Shown: positions 43,335 to 53,746 of the stretch, in pieces
Numbering within the stretch: position 1 is the first letter of the stretch
Layout of the letters: the number at the start of each line of letters is the position of its first letter
Source of the DNA: Takakia lepidozioides
Taxonomy: Eukaryota; Streptophyta; Takakiopsida; Takakiales; Takakiaceae
Assembly (NCBI GenBank): GCA_030704615.1
Contig: CM060733.1
Span: 65,040,001 to 65,100,000 of the forward strand
Direction: 5' to 3'
DNA length: 60,000 bases
Made by a program: the position numbers and the translations under genes
The notes under the pieces: generated by a model
What the model was told of the DNA's origin: nothing
The model's input: the letters and a program-made list of their open reading frames with translations, nothing else
Databases searched by the model: none

Positions 43335-46300
43335 ACTCATGTCATGTCAAGACATGGACAAGACCCACTAGGGTCATTGTCAATTAAAGACATAAACAGC
43401 CCATAAACAGGGCACTATCTAACACTTCCATTCTTGTCATGACTTCCCAGTTGATTTCACCCTAATCATTCATGATAAAACAGGGGGGAGGGTGGGGTTT
43501 GTTTATGTACAGGTCATGACAACAAGACAAGCATATAAGCACGCATCTTGTGTACTGAAAAATCAGATTGCTGCAGCATGTTCAAATTCCTGTTAGTAAC
43601 CCAAGACATGCACCATGCAAGGCTCCTTGGGTAGGTAAGAACAGCTTGCCCTGCTACAGATTCAAGGTATGTTCATACAAGCACCTTGAAGGACCAGCCT
43701 GCAACTTCTTGCCACTGTAGTGTGAATGCAGGGGGTAAATATTCAAGTTTTTGTTTGGCATCAGGATTTGGCACTACTACGAAGGGAGTGCCCTTCGTGC
43801 TAATGAAGGGAAGGAATTATCCATGACTTTAGGTAATTCCATGGGAAAACTCTGCCAGAACAAAATATGGATAAGTTATGACATGCACCTTTTTCATCCC
43901 TAGGATGAATAATTTTCATCCATGATGTTGAACCCTAGAAGCTCGGGATGTGAAAAACGAAGGGGAAGAGTGCGTGCATCTTTTCGCAGCTGCTGCAGTG
44001 GTGTTGGCAGCACAACATGTCTTAGAAAGTTCCACCTACGCAAGGGGAATCAGCTTGCTTTAAATAGCAACGTTAAGGGCTCTTGCTTGGCATTCTGTGC
44101 AAGAGGAAGCGGTGCCGCCTTCTTCGTAAGTAATGATCAAATCTGAAGGCTCAGCATGTGATGAGAGCGGTGCACCACCGCTGCCGCCATTGTCTTGATG
44201 AGCACAGTAATGAGGAGATGGAGCGGCTCAACAGCTGTTGGGGCATGAGAAGTGCAGGCTGGTGTGTATAGCACTTCAGGTTGTCTGTGATCAAGTCTTG
44301 TAGCTGCTGTTTGTCTTAGGGCTGTAGGACCAGATCACTTCGTAGGGGAAGAGTGCGTGCATCTTTTCGCAGCTGCTGCAGTGGTGTTGGTAGCACAACA
44401 TGTCTTAGAAAATTCCATCTACACAAGGGGAATCAGCTTGCTTTAAAGAGCAACGTTAAGGGCTCTTGCTTGGCATTCTGTGCAAGAGGAAGCGGTGCCG
44501 CCTTCTTCGTAAGTAATGATCAAATCTGAAGGCTCAGCATGTGATGAGAGCGGTGCACCACCGCTGCCGCCATTGTCTTGATGAGCACAGTACTGAGGAG
44601 TTGGAGCGGCTCAACAGCTGTTGGGGCATGAGAAGTGCAGGCTAGTGTGTATGGCGCTTCAGGTTATCTATAATTAAGTCTTGTAGCTGCTTTCTGTCTT
44701 AGGGCTGTAGGACCAGATCACTTCGTAGGGAAGAAATGCACATGTAGAAGGATAGGGTAGAGGTTGGCAGGCACAAGGATGTTGCCAGCAAATGAAGCAA
44801 AGCCGTCATGCCATGATGAGGACTGGAATCACAATAAGAAGAAGCGTTGGAAGTGGCTGATGACAAAGATGACAAGGTGCCATCTTGACAGGCAGACCCA
44901 CCGCTTCACTGGGGTATAAGACAGATAAGTTCGAAGAGTGCTGCCTTCCCTTTTTGGGTGACTTAGAAATCGCTTTGTGAAGTTTGGACTGTCTCTTGTA
45001 TGTAGTAAGAGACACTGACATGTGAGGAAGAAAAAGAGCTTTGGAAATGGAATGAAGACACTGGACTTCAAACCAGGATGGACTGGAGATGGATGCACCT
45101 GTTGTTACATTGTACAGTAGGAAAAATGAATGGAAACAGGGTTGACTCGTTGCTGGGACAGAATGGTTGCTGTTGTTGTATTCTTGTTCTTTGTTTCAGC
45201 GTCATGAGCTTGTACAAACAATCTAGCCTGGGATGTTGACACATTGCAGCCAATGTGGAACTAGCTTAGTAGGTAGAGGAAACCAGTGAGGGTTAGATAG
45301 AACTGTTTGGAAACAACAAGAAGGATGATGTGGATGGGGCAGAAAAACCAACATCTGTTTGGGTTTGGATCTGATTCTCAGAGTGCTCTCAGCATGTGAA
45401 CCACTGAGGTTCACAGTTGATGGGAAAAAGAGAGCTGTCAGGGTGTGTAAATTGAGACCTGTAGAAGGGTTGAGAGCTGTCTTGGGCAAATGGCTACACC
45501 TGGGAAAAGTGGAGTGTGAAGCATCTGTCATTGGCAAGAGAGGGACTGATAAAAGGGCTGATTATATCTTGTGTGACCAAGGTTGATTCCAATGCTGGGT
45601 GCACTGGATGCTTGGCTGAATGTGCATTGCATTGCATCATAGACATGCTACAGTGGAAAGAGTGAGGAACCTACTCACCCTGAAAGAAAGAGAGAGGGAG
45701 AGAGAAAAGGACATAAGGGAGAGAGCTGACCAGCAAGAGGGGATGGTGAGGAATGGATGATTGGGGAGGTAAGATAAAGAAAGCATGAACCCATGAAGGG
45801 CCAAACTGGTGGGCCTGCAACTCATGGCAGATCTGAGTTGCCTCCTTCTAAATCGTGATCTTATTACAAAGGGGCTTCCACGTGTTGCTGTCCAAGGGAG
45901 CTGCCCACAGTTGTCATCACTGACGTAGGGCTGGTTGCATCACTGAAGACAGCATGGTAACATGGCTGGTGCAGTGTACCAGGGAAAGGATGTCGTGTAG
46001 AAGTAGAACCACGGGTGAAAACAATACAGACTCCCCATCCATGTCTTCTCTTCCGCTGCGGCGTGGATGAGGATTGTGTGAACTCTGATCATGAAGGACC
46101 TGAGGGAAACCCACACTGAGTGACGATGGTTGGATCACTGAGAGGAGAGCTCCTTTCCTTCCCTCCGATTGACCTGGGGAGGAGCACAACTAGACTTGCA
46201 CAGAAGGGGATTCACGCCCCTTCTTTTCACACTACACCACATTACAGATCCAAGATATGTATACACAAGTATCTTGAGGTGATCCAAGACAAGCATTATG

Positions 46301-47569
46301 CAAGGTAGGTAAGAACAGCCTGCCCTACAACACTTTTAGGGAATGTTCACACAAGCAACTGGAAGGACCAGCCTGTAATTAATTACACTTCGGGCATGCC
46401 ACCAAGTAAACTTCTTGGGCATGGCAAGCCATATTGCAGCTTCACATTTGGCCAAATGTAAGCACCCAAAGCATGCATCGTGCAAGGCCTTTTGGGTAGG
46501 TAAGAACAGCCTGTCATTGTACAGATTTAGGACCTGTGTACACAGGACACTTGCTGGCCCAGCCTGCAATAAATCAGACTCCAAACATGCAACCAAGTGA
46601 TCACTTTGGGCATGACAAAACTGACTGCGACTTCATTCTACATCATGTACAGTTGCCCCAAGATATGCATCATGTAAGGCATTTTGGCATGGAAGAAAGG
46701 CCTGCCCTGTCACAACATCCAGATAAGGACACACATACAATTTGAGTGCCCAAGACCAAGCCCACTTGGCCAAGATAAATCATACAATGCAAGTGACTGT
46801 TCATATGGCAAAATAAAGTAACTAATCACTGGCCAGAGTCCTTTAGAGCTTACCATCAATGTTTCACATGAGGCTAATGCCATGTTTTGCAAATAGCACC
46901 TCACTATGCTCCATTCCACAACAAATCCAGGTCTGAAAATGGCCTGTCATTACCTTCTTTTACAAAAACCAGACCTCCTCATCCTTAGAGCCTAACAGTC
47001 CTTGATGCCTTTACCCTTACATCATCAATCCTCTTTTAAGGCCAAAAAAAGACCTGGTCTAAAAATCCACAGGCAAAGCTGTCAAAGATGCAAGACAGGG
47101 TAGGATTCACATGCTGTGCTGCACGAGACAAGGCTGCCAGGCCGAGATGCTCCATCAGCAGCATCAAAACATAAGTCAAAAGCAAACATCATCATGTCAA
47201 ACCGGGAGCAAGCGGGCCGAAATCGGGGCTGTAGGCAGCAGCAGTATGTTTCTTTTGCTCACATCCTTATCTGCAAGCTCAAGAGAATTCAAAGCAAGTA
47301 GGGATCCTCACCTAGTTTCATCACGAGCCCCCACAAAAACCAATGGGTTAGTGAGGATTGTGGAACCCCAGGTGAATCACAGACCCCTACACTTGTTATC
47401 GATGTCAACTAAGAACTCCAAAGACAAGAGAGAAAGATATGAAGTAAAAGGAACCCTAATCACCAAAAGCACCTTGAGCGATTGGGGAAGGTAACATTGC
47501 GCCATCGCCACCAACACGCCACCTCCAGCACAGCTAAGGAGAAGCGAAGCATACAAAGAACATTTATTC
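43335..47569. repeat. Non-coding interior with internal duplications
   Basis: No coding frame is supported. A block of 383 bp is tandemly duplicated (43961-44343 and 44344-44730; GAAGAGTGCGTGCATCTTTT starts each). A ~100-bp motif (GGGTAGGTAAGAACAGCCTG...GGACCAGCCTGCAA) occurs at about 43600-43710, 46290-46380, 46470-46570 and, degraded, 46650-46740. The rest (44740-46240 and 46750-47560) shows nothing recognisable. Lying between direct repeats, it may be the body of a non-autonomous LTR element, but no primer site or polypurine tract was found. Confidence 0.5.
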
Positions 47570-47993
47570 GGATGAGGTCCATCAGCAGGATGAAAAAGTA
47601 GTATACATCATCCAGGGCAGCGGGTTTCTCATCCTAACAGGTAATTCGTCATCCCTTAAGAGAAAGCCTCATCCAGTACGGAAAAAAAGGCAAATCCTGG
47701 TATTTTTCATCCGGCATGGATGGAAAAATTATAGATAGGATGCCAGTGTCATAACCCCTACGGAGGTAATTCTTCATTCTCTGGTGACTCATCTGATATA
47801 GATGAAAGTCAATAAAAGAGGAATGAAAAATTATATCATTTTTAAAGGTATTTTAGTGTCCACCCAGGTGATTCTTCTGGTATGGATAGAAAACCTTTAC
47901 AAGTCGGGTGAAAACACCTTTAGAGTCCATCTGGTATAGATGGAAAATCATGAAAAGAACACTGATGCAACCGGCCAATTCCAAGAAGGGAGG
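47570..47993. repeat. Direct repeat, right copy (~425 bp)
   Basis: Partner of 42885-43334. Ends in AAGGGAGGGAGAGAGAGGG, running straight into a GA-rich microsatellite. Confidence 0.7.
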
Positions 47994-48044
47994 GAGAGAG
48001 AGGGAGAGAGAGGGAGAGATGAGTGAGAGAGAGAAATAAAAAGG

Positions 48045-48412
48045 GTGGGGGGGCGGGGGGGAGTGACTGAGCAACAGTAGTTGCCCCCCCACCTTTTTGT
48101 TTTTGTTTTTTCCCTCATCACTCCTTCTCTCTCCTCCTCTCTCCACATCCTGATGCGACAGAGGGAGAGATGCGGGAAAAGAGGGAGAGAGAGGGACAGA
48201 GGGAGCGAAGGAGAGAGAGGGACTGTTGAGGGAAAAAAAAAGAACAACAAAAGGTGGGGCGGTGGGGGAGTGACTGAGCAGCAGTTGCTGAGAGGGAGAG
48301 AGGGAGATGAAAAAAAAAAAAATGGTGGGGAGGGGGGGGGAGTGACTGAGCAGCTGCTGCTCAGTCACTTCCCCTACCTTATTTTTTATTTTTTATTTTC
48401 CCTCATCACTCC

Positions 48413-48470
<58 letters not shown>

Positions 48471-49080
48471 CATCTTGATGGGAAAGATGAAGGAACAGAG
48501 GGAGAGAGAGGGAGAGAGGGAGAGAGGGACAGAGGCTACGAGGGAGAGAGGGATAGAGAAGGATTGTTAAGGGGGAAAAAAAAAACAAAAAACGGTGGGG
48601 GGTGGGGAAGTGACTGGAGCAGCTGCTGCTCCTCCAGTCCCTTCCCCACCCCCCACCTTTTTTCTTTCTTTTTTTCCCCTTGAACAATCCCTCTCTCTCC
48701 ACATCCTGATGGGACAGAGGGAAACAGAGGGACAGAGGGAGAGAGAGGGAGAGAGGAGGGAAGAAAAATAAAAAGAAGGTGGGGGGGGGGGGAAGTGACT
48801 GAGCAGCTGGTGCTGCTAAGTCACTCCCCCCCCCACCTTTTCATTTTTTGTTTTTGGAATGGTGGGGGGTGCTGGGAGCAGCTTGCTGCTGCTGGTCTTA
48901 GCCCCCCCCCCACCTTTCATTTTTTGGTTTTGGCAATGGTGGGGGGCGCTGAGAGCTGCAGCAGCACGTACTTGCTGCTGCTACTCTCAGTCCCCCCTAC
49001 CTTTTTTTTTTTTTTGGGAATGGTGGGGGGGGTTGACAGCAGCAACGAGTGATGGTGCTCTTAGACCCCCCCCCCCCCCC
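48045..49080. repeat. G-rich hairpin array with GA microsatellites
   Basis: Seven or eight hairpins of the plan GGTGGGG(G)n-AGTGACTGAGCAGC/GCTGCTCAGTCAC-(C)nCCACC. Clear ones: about 48335-48380 (TGACTGAGCAGCTGCTGCTC followed by AGTCA), 48596-48658, 48778-48838, 48860-48912, 48938-49008. T-rich tracts and (GA)n or (CT)n runs separate them; (CT)n at about 48417-48470 is nearly pure. Long reading frames across it (for example 48081-48683) are low-complexity artefacts. Confidence 0.85.
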
Positions 49081-49248
49081 CCCTCCTCTTTTTTTTGCTT
49101 ATCAGCAGAGAGAGAAGGGGGAGATGGAGAAGGACATAAAGATAGAGGAAGAGGGAGAGAGGGGAAGGGGGAGGGTCAGGCCTTGTTTTTTCTTGGCGTG
49201 TGAAATCACACGGTAGTAGTGTTGTGGGCGCAAGGATAAGCTCGTAGT

Positions 49249-51324
49249 ATGGCGAAGGACAAGGAGAAGGCGCCTGCCGCTAAGGTAGGGAAGCCTGACA
49301 ATGCTCCCGTCATTGACGGCCGTGTGACACGGTCCACTTGGTCCAAATTCACCAGTCCTATAGGCGACTATGTGAGAGGACCAAGCCGTAAGGCCGTCGA
49401 GGCCTCCACGCCCTCGAAAGAGGGTGGGGATGAGCCTCCACTTGAGGGTGGTGCACCCAATGTTCAGGCTAGGACGCCACCCCACGGGCTGATGGAGGGC
49501 CTTGACTTTTACGCGGGGAAGCGCATTCTCAGATCTGGCACCAGGTATGGGCAACTTGAGCTTAACCCAACCGCCAATGCCTTTTCCCCATCTTCTGTAG
49601 CCAAGAGGGCTTATAAGGGGGGGGGCTCAGAAGGGGGTGGGTTCCCCCTCACCTTGGGAGAAGAGGGAGGCTTCAAAGGAGGCCGCAATGAGGTGGAAGG
49701 AGGAGGAAAGGAAGAAGGAGGAAGACAAGAAGAAGGAAGATGGAAATAGGGGGGCCACGGGAAAGGGAGGGGGAAGAGGAGAGGGTGACACTGGCTTTGG
49801 AGGGCCCCTTGCGAAGTCTGTCACCTGAACGGTCAATGAAGAAGACCCTAGACTTTGGGGCGCTGTCTGTGAGCCTATTGGGTGCATGAGATAGGCTTCC
49901 ACCCTTATTCCGAGAGGGCCTTATGGGGGGTGCACCACAAGCGGGGACCGAGGGCAACATTGAGGTCATGGACGCAAAGGTGAGCCTCTTTCCTTCACCT
50001 TTTTCTCTTTCCTTTGCTTTTCATTTTGTTTCTGGTTTGTTTCTAATTTTGTGGGTTTTGTGTTCAGGAGCTTGGCGCATTCGTGGCTAAGCTTGTGGCA
50101 GGCAGTGGGATTGCCACCGACAAAGCAGGGACAGTGGCGGTGCCTACCCATGGGGATGGTAAGAGGAAGAGGAAAAGACCGCGTGTCCCCGAGGTTCCTC
50201 TAATCATCAAGGAGGGTAGGGAAGTAGTGGAGGGGGGGGAGGGAAGTAGTAGAGGGGAAGGGGAAAGGACAGTCCCAGGAGAGGGAGCGTAAGAGAAAGA
50301 GGCGTAGAAGGGGAGAGGTGCAGCCAGGGGAGGGCATTAGTGGGGAAACAAACGACAAGGGGGAGCTAGTTCAGATGAGCGTGCATCCGGTGGAGGGCAC
50401 TATCGGGGCAACAAAAGACAAGGGAGAGGTAATTCAGAAGAGCGTGGACGAGGTAAAGACCTCGGGTCCCCGCAACCTTGATTTGCCAAAGATGAAGGTG
50501 CCCCCCTTAGACCCCATTGGTTGAGGGCACATTTCCGGGTGAGTGGAATGAGGGGAAGCTTTTGGAGCTGGTGGGAAAGAACCTCAAGGACAAGAGGTAC
50601 CGTGCGCGACAAACCATTTGCAAGGCACTCAAGGCGGGGGTCGAACCAACGACCACGCCACATGGAATGACCAAGGTAAGACGCACTTCACTTTGTCATT
50701 GGCGTCTTTGAATGCATGTTCATTGCGGTATGGAGTTCATTAACATTTATAGTGTCTTTGTTGGGGCTGGACAGGAATCTTGGGAGGCTCTCATCGCAGG
50801 GGAGTTGGAAGAGCTGAAGGCGGAGATCTTCGCAAGGGGACGTACGGCAACTGCAGCCCGCCTCGAGAAGTGTGCGGAATCAACACACAAGTGGGGCCCC
50901 AACGGAAGCAAGAGTTTGGTCACCCAATTCGTAAGTGTTTTTTTTCTTGTCATACCCATTCTTCTTTTTTAGCTTCTCCCTTCCATTATGAATTCTGACC
51001 TGTCATTGCATTTGTATGTCATGTGCAGAAAAGAAGTTTCAGAGGCCTCCCTTCGCCGTCGAGCACAACTTTTGCAAGACTCAGGGGTGGAAGGCCCTTG
51101 TAGCCTCAATGGCCAAGATGCCACAATTGACGGAGGATAGTGCATCTATAGGGGTGGGGATGGGTAGTTCAGTGGCTCGGCCGGATGGGGGAGAGCCAGT
51201 AGTAGGGGGTGGTTCGAAGGATGATGTAATCTCGGACTCGGCCTCATCATCCTCCAAATTGGAGGCCCAACGTAGCTTGCATTCCTTGGACGAGTACACC
51301 TATGACTCAGGTGATGACGAGTGA
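49249..51324 (+). CDS. Intron-containing gene resembling plant En/Spm-type transposon proteins
   Basis: ATG at 49249 opens MAKDKEKAPAAKVGKPDN; the first exon is basic and Gly/Glu-rich. Later exons have visible borders: donor 49979 (GTGAGC); an exon from about 50069 with the nuclear-type signal GKRKRKRPRVPEVP; an exon ending at 50675 (WNEGKLLELVGKNLKDKRYR ... GMTK, donor GTAAGA); exon 50775-50930 (ESWEALIAGELEELKAEIFA ... HKWGPNGSKSLVTQF, donor GTAAGT); last exon about 51034-51324 (FQRPPFAVEHNFCKTQGW, acidic Ser-rich tail, TGA). The pattern W..L......E.......R......H..G.KS is like the C-terminal region of plant Ptta/En/Spm transposon proteins, in which W..L and GSKSF are landmarks (recalled). 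Frames between 49640 and 50530 do not join cleanly, so it may be broken. No transposon ends were found. Confidence 0.45.
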
Positions 51325-51599
51325 GGGATGGTTCCCAATTAGAGACATGTACAGGTAGTACTCACTTTATGTATATATTTTTTCAGTTGCCATTTCGATC
51401 CTCATTCTAACCTTAATGGACATGTGGATTTGGTGTATCGACCTATAGATTAGAATGCATGCAATTCTTGCAAGCACGAGGCACACCCCAACCCCCAAGA
51501 AAACCCTACACCCAACCCCCCCCCCCCCCCACCCCAAACGAAAAAAAACCCCCAAAACTCCACCCCAAATACCAGCTGGCTATCCTCCCACCCCCCCCC
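51325..51599. other. No gene; cytosine-rich stretch
   Basis: After the gene end, the DNA becomes C-rich (runs of C at about 51518-51530 and 51587-51601) with AAAAAC words. No features otherwise. Confidence 0.5.
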
Positions 51600-52135
51600 C
51601 CAGCGACGCCGGTGCGACGACCCGACGCTCTTGCAATTCCCAAGAGTCGCAACAGAACCACGCCATCATGGAGCTAGCGACGCCGCCCAGGGGCTGTGAC
51701 GTTGTTGCGACTCCAAAGAGTCGCATAAGAATGTGCCCTCCCATGGAGCTAGCGACGGCCCCCGGGGGTTGCGACGTCCGTGCGATTTCCGGGCGTCGCC
51801 AACGAACCTACCTGCCCATGGGGGTCTATCGACGCCCCCAGATGGCAGCGATGTCATGGCGATTCCCGGACGTCGCCAGTCCCCTAGGCAGAATAGACCC
51901 CATCTGCGATGTCCAAGCATCGCAGAGCGGGGGCTTTAATGTCCCAGGGTGCGATGTGCCGGCGTCGCCGGCGCGTGGCTATTTCTGGGGATGGGCGACG
52001 TCCTTGCGACTGCCCCACAACGCAGCGGGAGGGATGGACCACCCCCTCCTTCCCATTAGTTGCGACTCCCGGGAGTCGCCATATTGCGATGCCCCTGAGA
52101 GGCGGCGACATTCCGCCGTCGCTGGTCGTGGCTAG
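51600..52135. repeat. GCGA/TCGC hairpin array, about eight units
   Basis: Each unit has arms built on GCGAC/GTCGC or GCGAT/ATCGC. Examples: TGCGACTCcaaaGAGTCGCA (about 51713), CTGCGATGtccaagCATCGC (about 51905), GCGACTCCCGGGAGTCGC (52063), TGGCGATTCCCGGACGTCGC (51858). Units are about 50-80 bases apart, with CCATGGAGCTAGCGACG-like linkers in two. No similarity to the other hairpin arrays in sequence. Confidence 0.8.
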
Positions 52136-52162
52136 GGGGGCCCAGGGGACTAGCGATTCCCT

Positions 52163-52313
52163 GAGGTCGAATTCCCTTTGGTCGATGGCAGTCCGGAACA
52201 GCTCCCCACACCTTAGTCGTTTTCCGCCGCATCTATTGTTGCCACTGCCCCCACCATAGTGGCAGCCCCTCTCGTGTCCCGACCCCATGCCCTCAAGGCA
52301 AAGGGCCGCGACA
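52163..52313 (-). repeat. Element V 3' LTR, internally deleted and truncated
   Basis: Starts TGTCGCGGCCCTTTGCC (52313) like the 5' LTR, but jumps from the CATCTATTGTTGCC region to CTTTGGTCGATGGCAGTCC. This leaves about 150 bases of the 724. The hairpin array begins about 30 bases further. Confidence 0.8.
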
Positions 52314-53215
52314 CACACCCCTACCAACAGGGAGTCGATGTCCTCATCGACTTGTCTATTTTGTAGAAACAAACATCCAAGTTGTGGCGTCCCACATCAA
52401 GGAGTTTGTTTCCGTACCATGGCGTCCCATGGCAAAGACCAAACCCCCACTTGACTCTACTCTCCATTAGCTAGTTCGCCCGACTTCCTCCAAGTCCCGG
52501 CCAAGGGTGGAGCCTCTCAAGCTCCTCCCACTGCACTCTTCTTGGCCCACTTGAAGGCCAAGGAACGATCCTCCCCGAGGATCGAATCGCCTTACTGCAA
52601 CAACATTGCTTGCGACTGCTCATGATGCCGCTTTTGGCATCACCTTGAGCAATGGTTCACCTTGAACCTTTTTTACTAGGAAGATAACCTTGAACCAACC
52701 GTGCGCCCCAATCACTACAATTGGGTCCGCCTTGGAGTGCTGGCCTGAGGTACGGGAACACGCCGAAGCCGCACTACGACTTCGTCCCGAGGCTACACGA
52801 TTATAGTACGTGAACGGAAGCACGTAGCTTCCGCGTTAACCCGCACTACAAGGCAACCCCCTCGGTAGCACAGTTATAGTACGCGCACGCGCCAGATGCG
52901 CACTAGCACGTGAACTCCCAAAGAAGGCGCAAGTTTCATTGCCCTTTGGATGAGAGCCACCCGATTTCGGCACTGCGCAAACACATGATTAATCCAATTT
53001 ACCTCTCCCACTTTTGTAAGCTAGCATGCATTCTACACACTAGCCAACCATACCATGCATCACCATTCCAAACAAGATATGACGCACAACATTTGGAAAC
53101 CATTTCATTTATAACAAAATTTGTACAACACAAGTTTTTGCAATCGGATTCCTTAGCTAGCTAAGCCGGGCGAAGCATGCATTTCCTTCCCCATGATCCA
53201 AGGTTGATGTCCCCA
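52314..53215 (-). other. Element V non-coding region between chromodomain and 3' LTR
   Basis: About 900 bases with no supported frame. The purine-rich TTGGTAGGGGTGTG just before the LTR (minus strand) is the likely polypurine tract. CAAGTCGATGAGGACATCGA near 52330-52350 (minus strand) can fold on itself. Confidence 0.5.
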
Positions 53216-53690
53216 TCAACGCTTCTTCTGCTTTTGAGGTCGCTCTTCGAAAGCTGCAACCGCCTCAGATGCGTTTCTCATTTCTGAGGTACGCACCCAA
53301 GATGCCTCCACATGATGATAGCCCTTCCATTTCATGAGATACTCCGTTTCTCGATTCTTGAACCTCCTCGATTTAAGCATTGCCTCCACCTCGTACTCAG
53401 GTTCATTTTCATGATCCAACAGCATAGGTGGCGGACGCAACATTTGATGCTGATTCGGACGCGCTTCAACTTTGAAGTAAGGCTTCAAAAGGGAGACGTG
53501 GAATACCGGATGCACCTTGCTGTTTGCCGGCAGCTCCAATTCATACACATCCTCATTCATAACCTTCCGGATGCGAAAGGGTCCCGCATACGGAGGTACG
53601 AACTTTGGACTCATTTCCGGAGGTAGTCGGAAATTCTTGATGTTCAACCAGACCTCCGTGCCTGCCTCAAACTTAACTTCCCTCCGCTTC
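53216..53690 (-). pseudogene. Element V integrase C-terminus with chromodomain
   Basis: NIKNFRLPPEMSPKFVPPYA, then GPFRIRKVMNEDVYELELPA: the GPY/F module. Next is VHPVFHVSLLKPY. The chromodomain follows, YEVEAMLKSRRFKNRETEYL / MKWKGYHHVEASWVR, with the aromatic cage residues Y, W and W of the family in place; the last ~25 residues are Lys-rich. A chromodomain at the integrase end directs insertion to particular chromatin in chromoviruses. The frame is separated from the integrase core by a break at about 53700-53750. Confidence 0.85.
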
Positions 53691-53746
53691 CTATTCGCCT
53701 GCAGTTCATACCGTTTCCTAGCTTTGGCAATGTTGTACTTCGCGAG

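Noticed and set aside
48081-48683. 200-codon plus-strand and 171-codon minus-strand frames in the GA/CT-rich region
   Set aside because: Simple-sequence artefacts (Arg/Glu/Gly or Ser/Leu/Pro repeats), with no domain or splice support.
51455-52135. 226-codon frame
   Set aside because: Runs through poly-C and the GCGA/TCGC hairpin array. Low complexity and Pro-rich, so judged non-coding.
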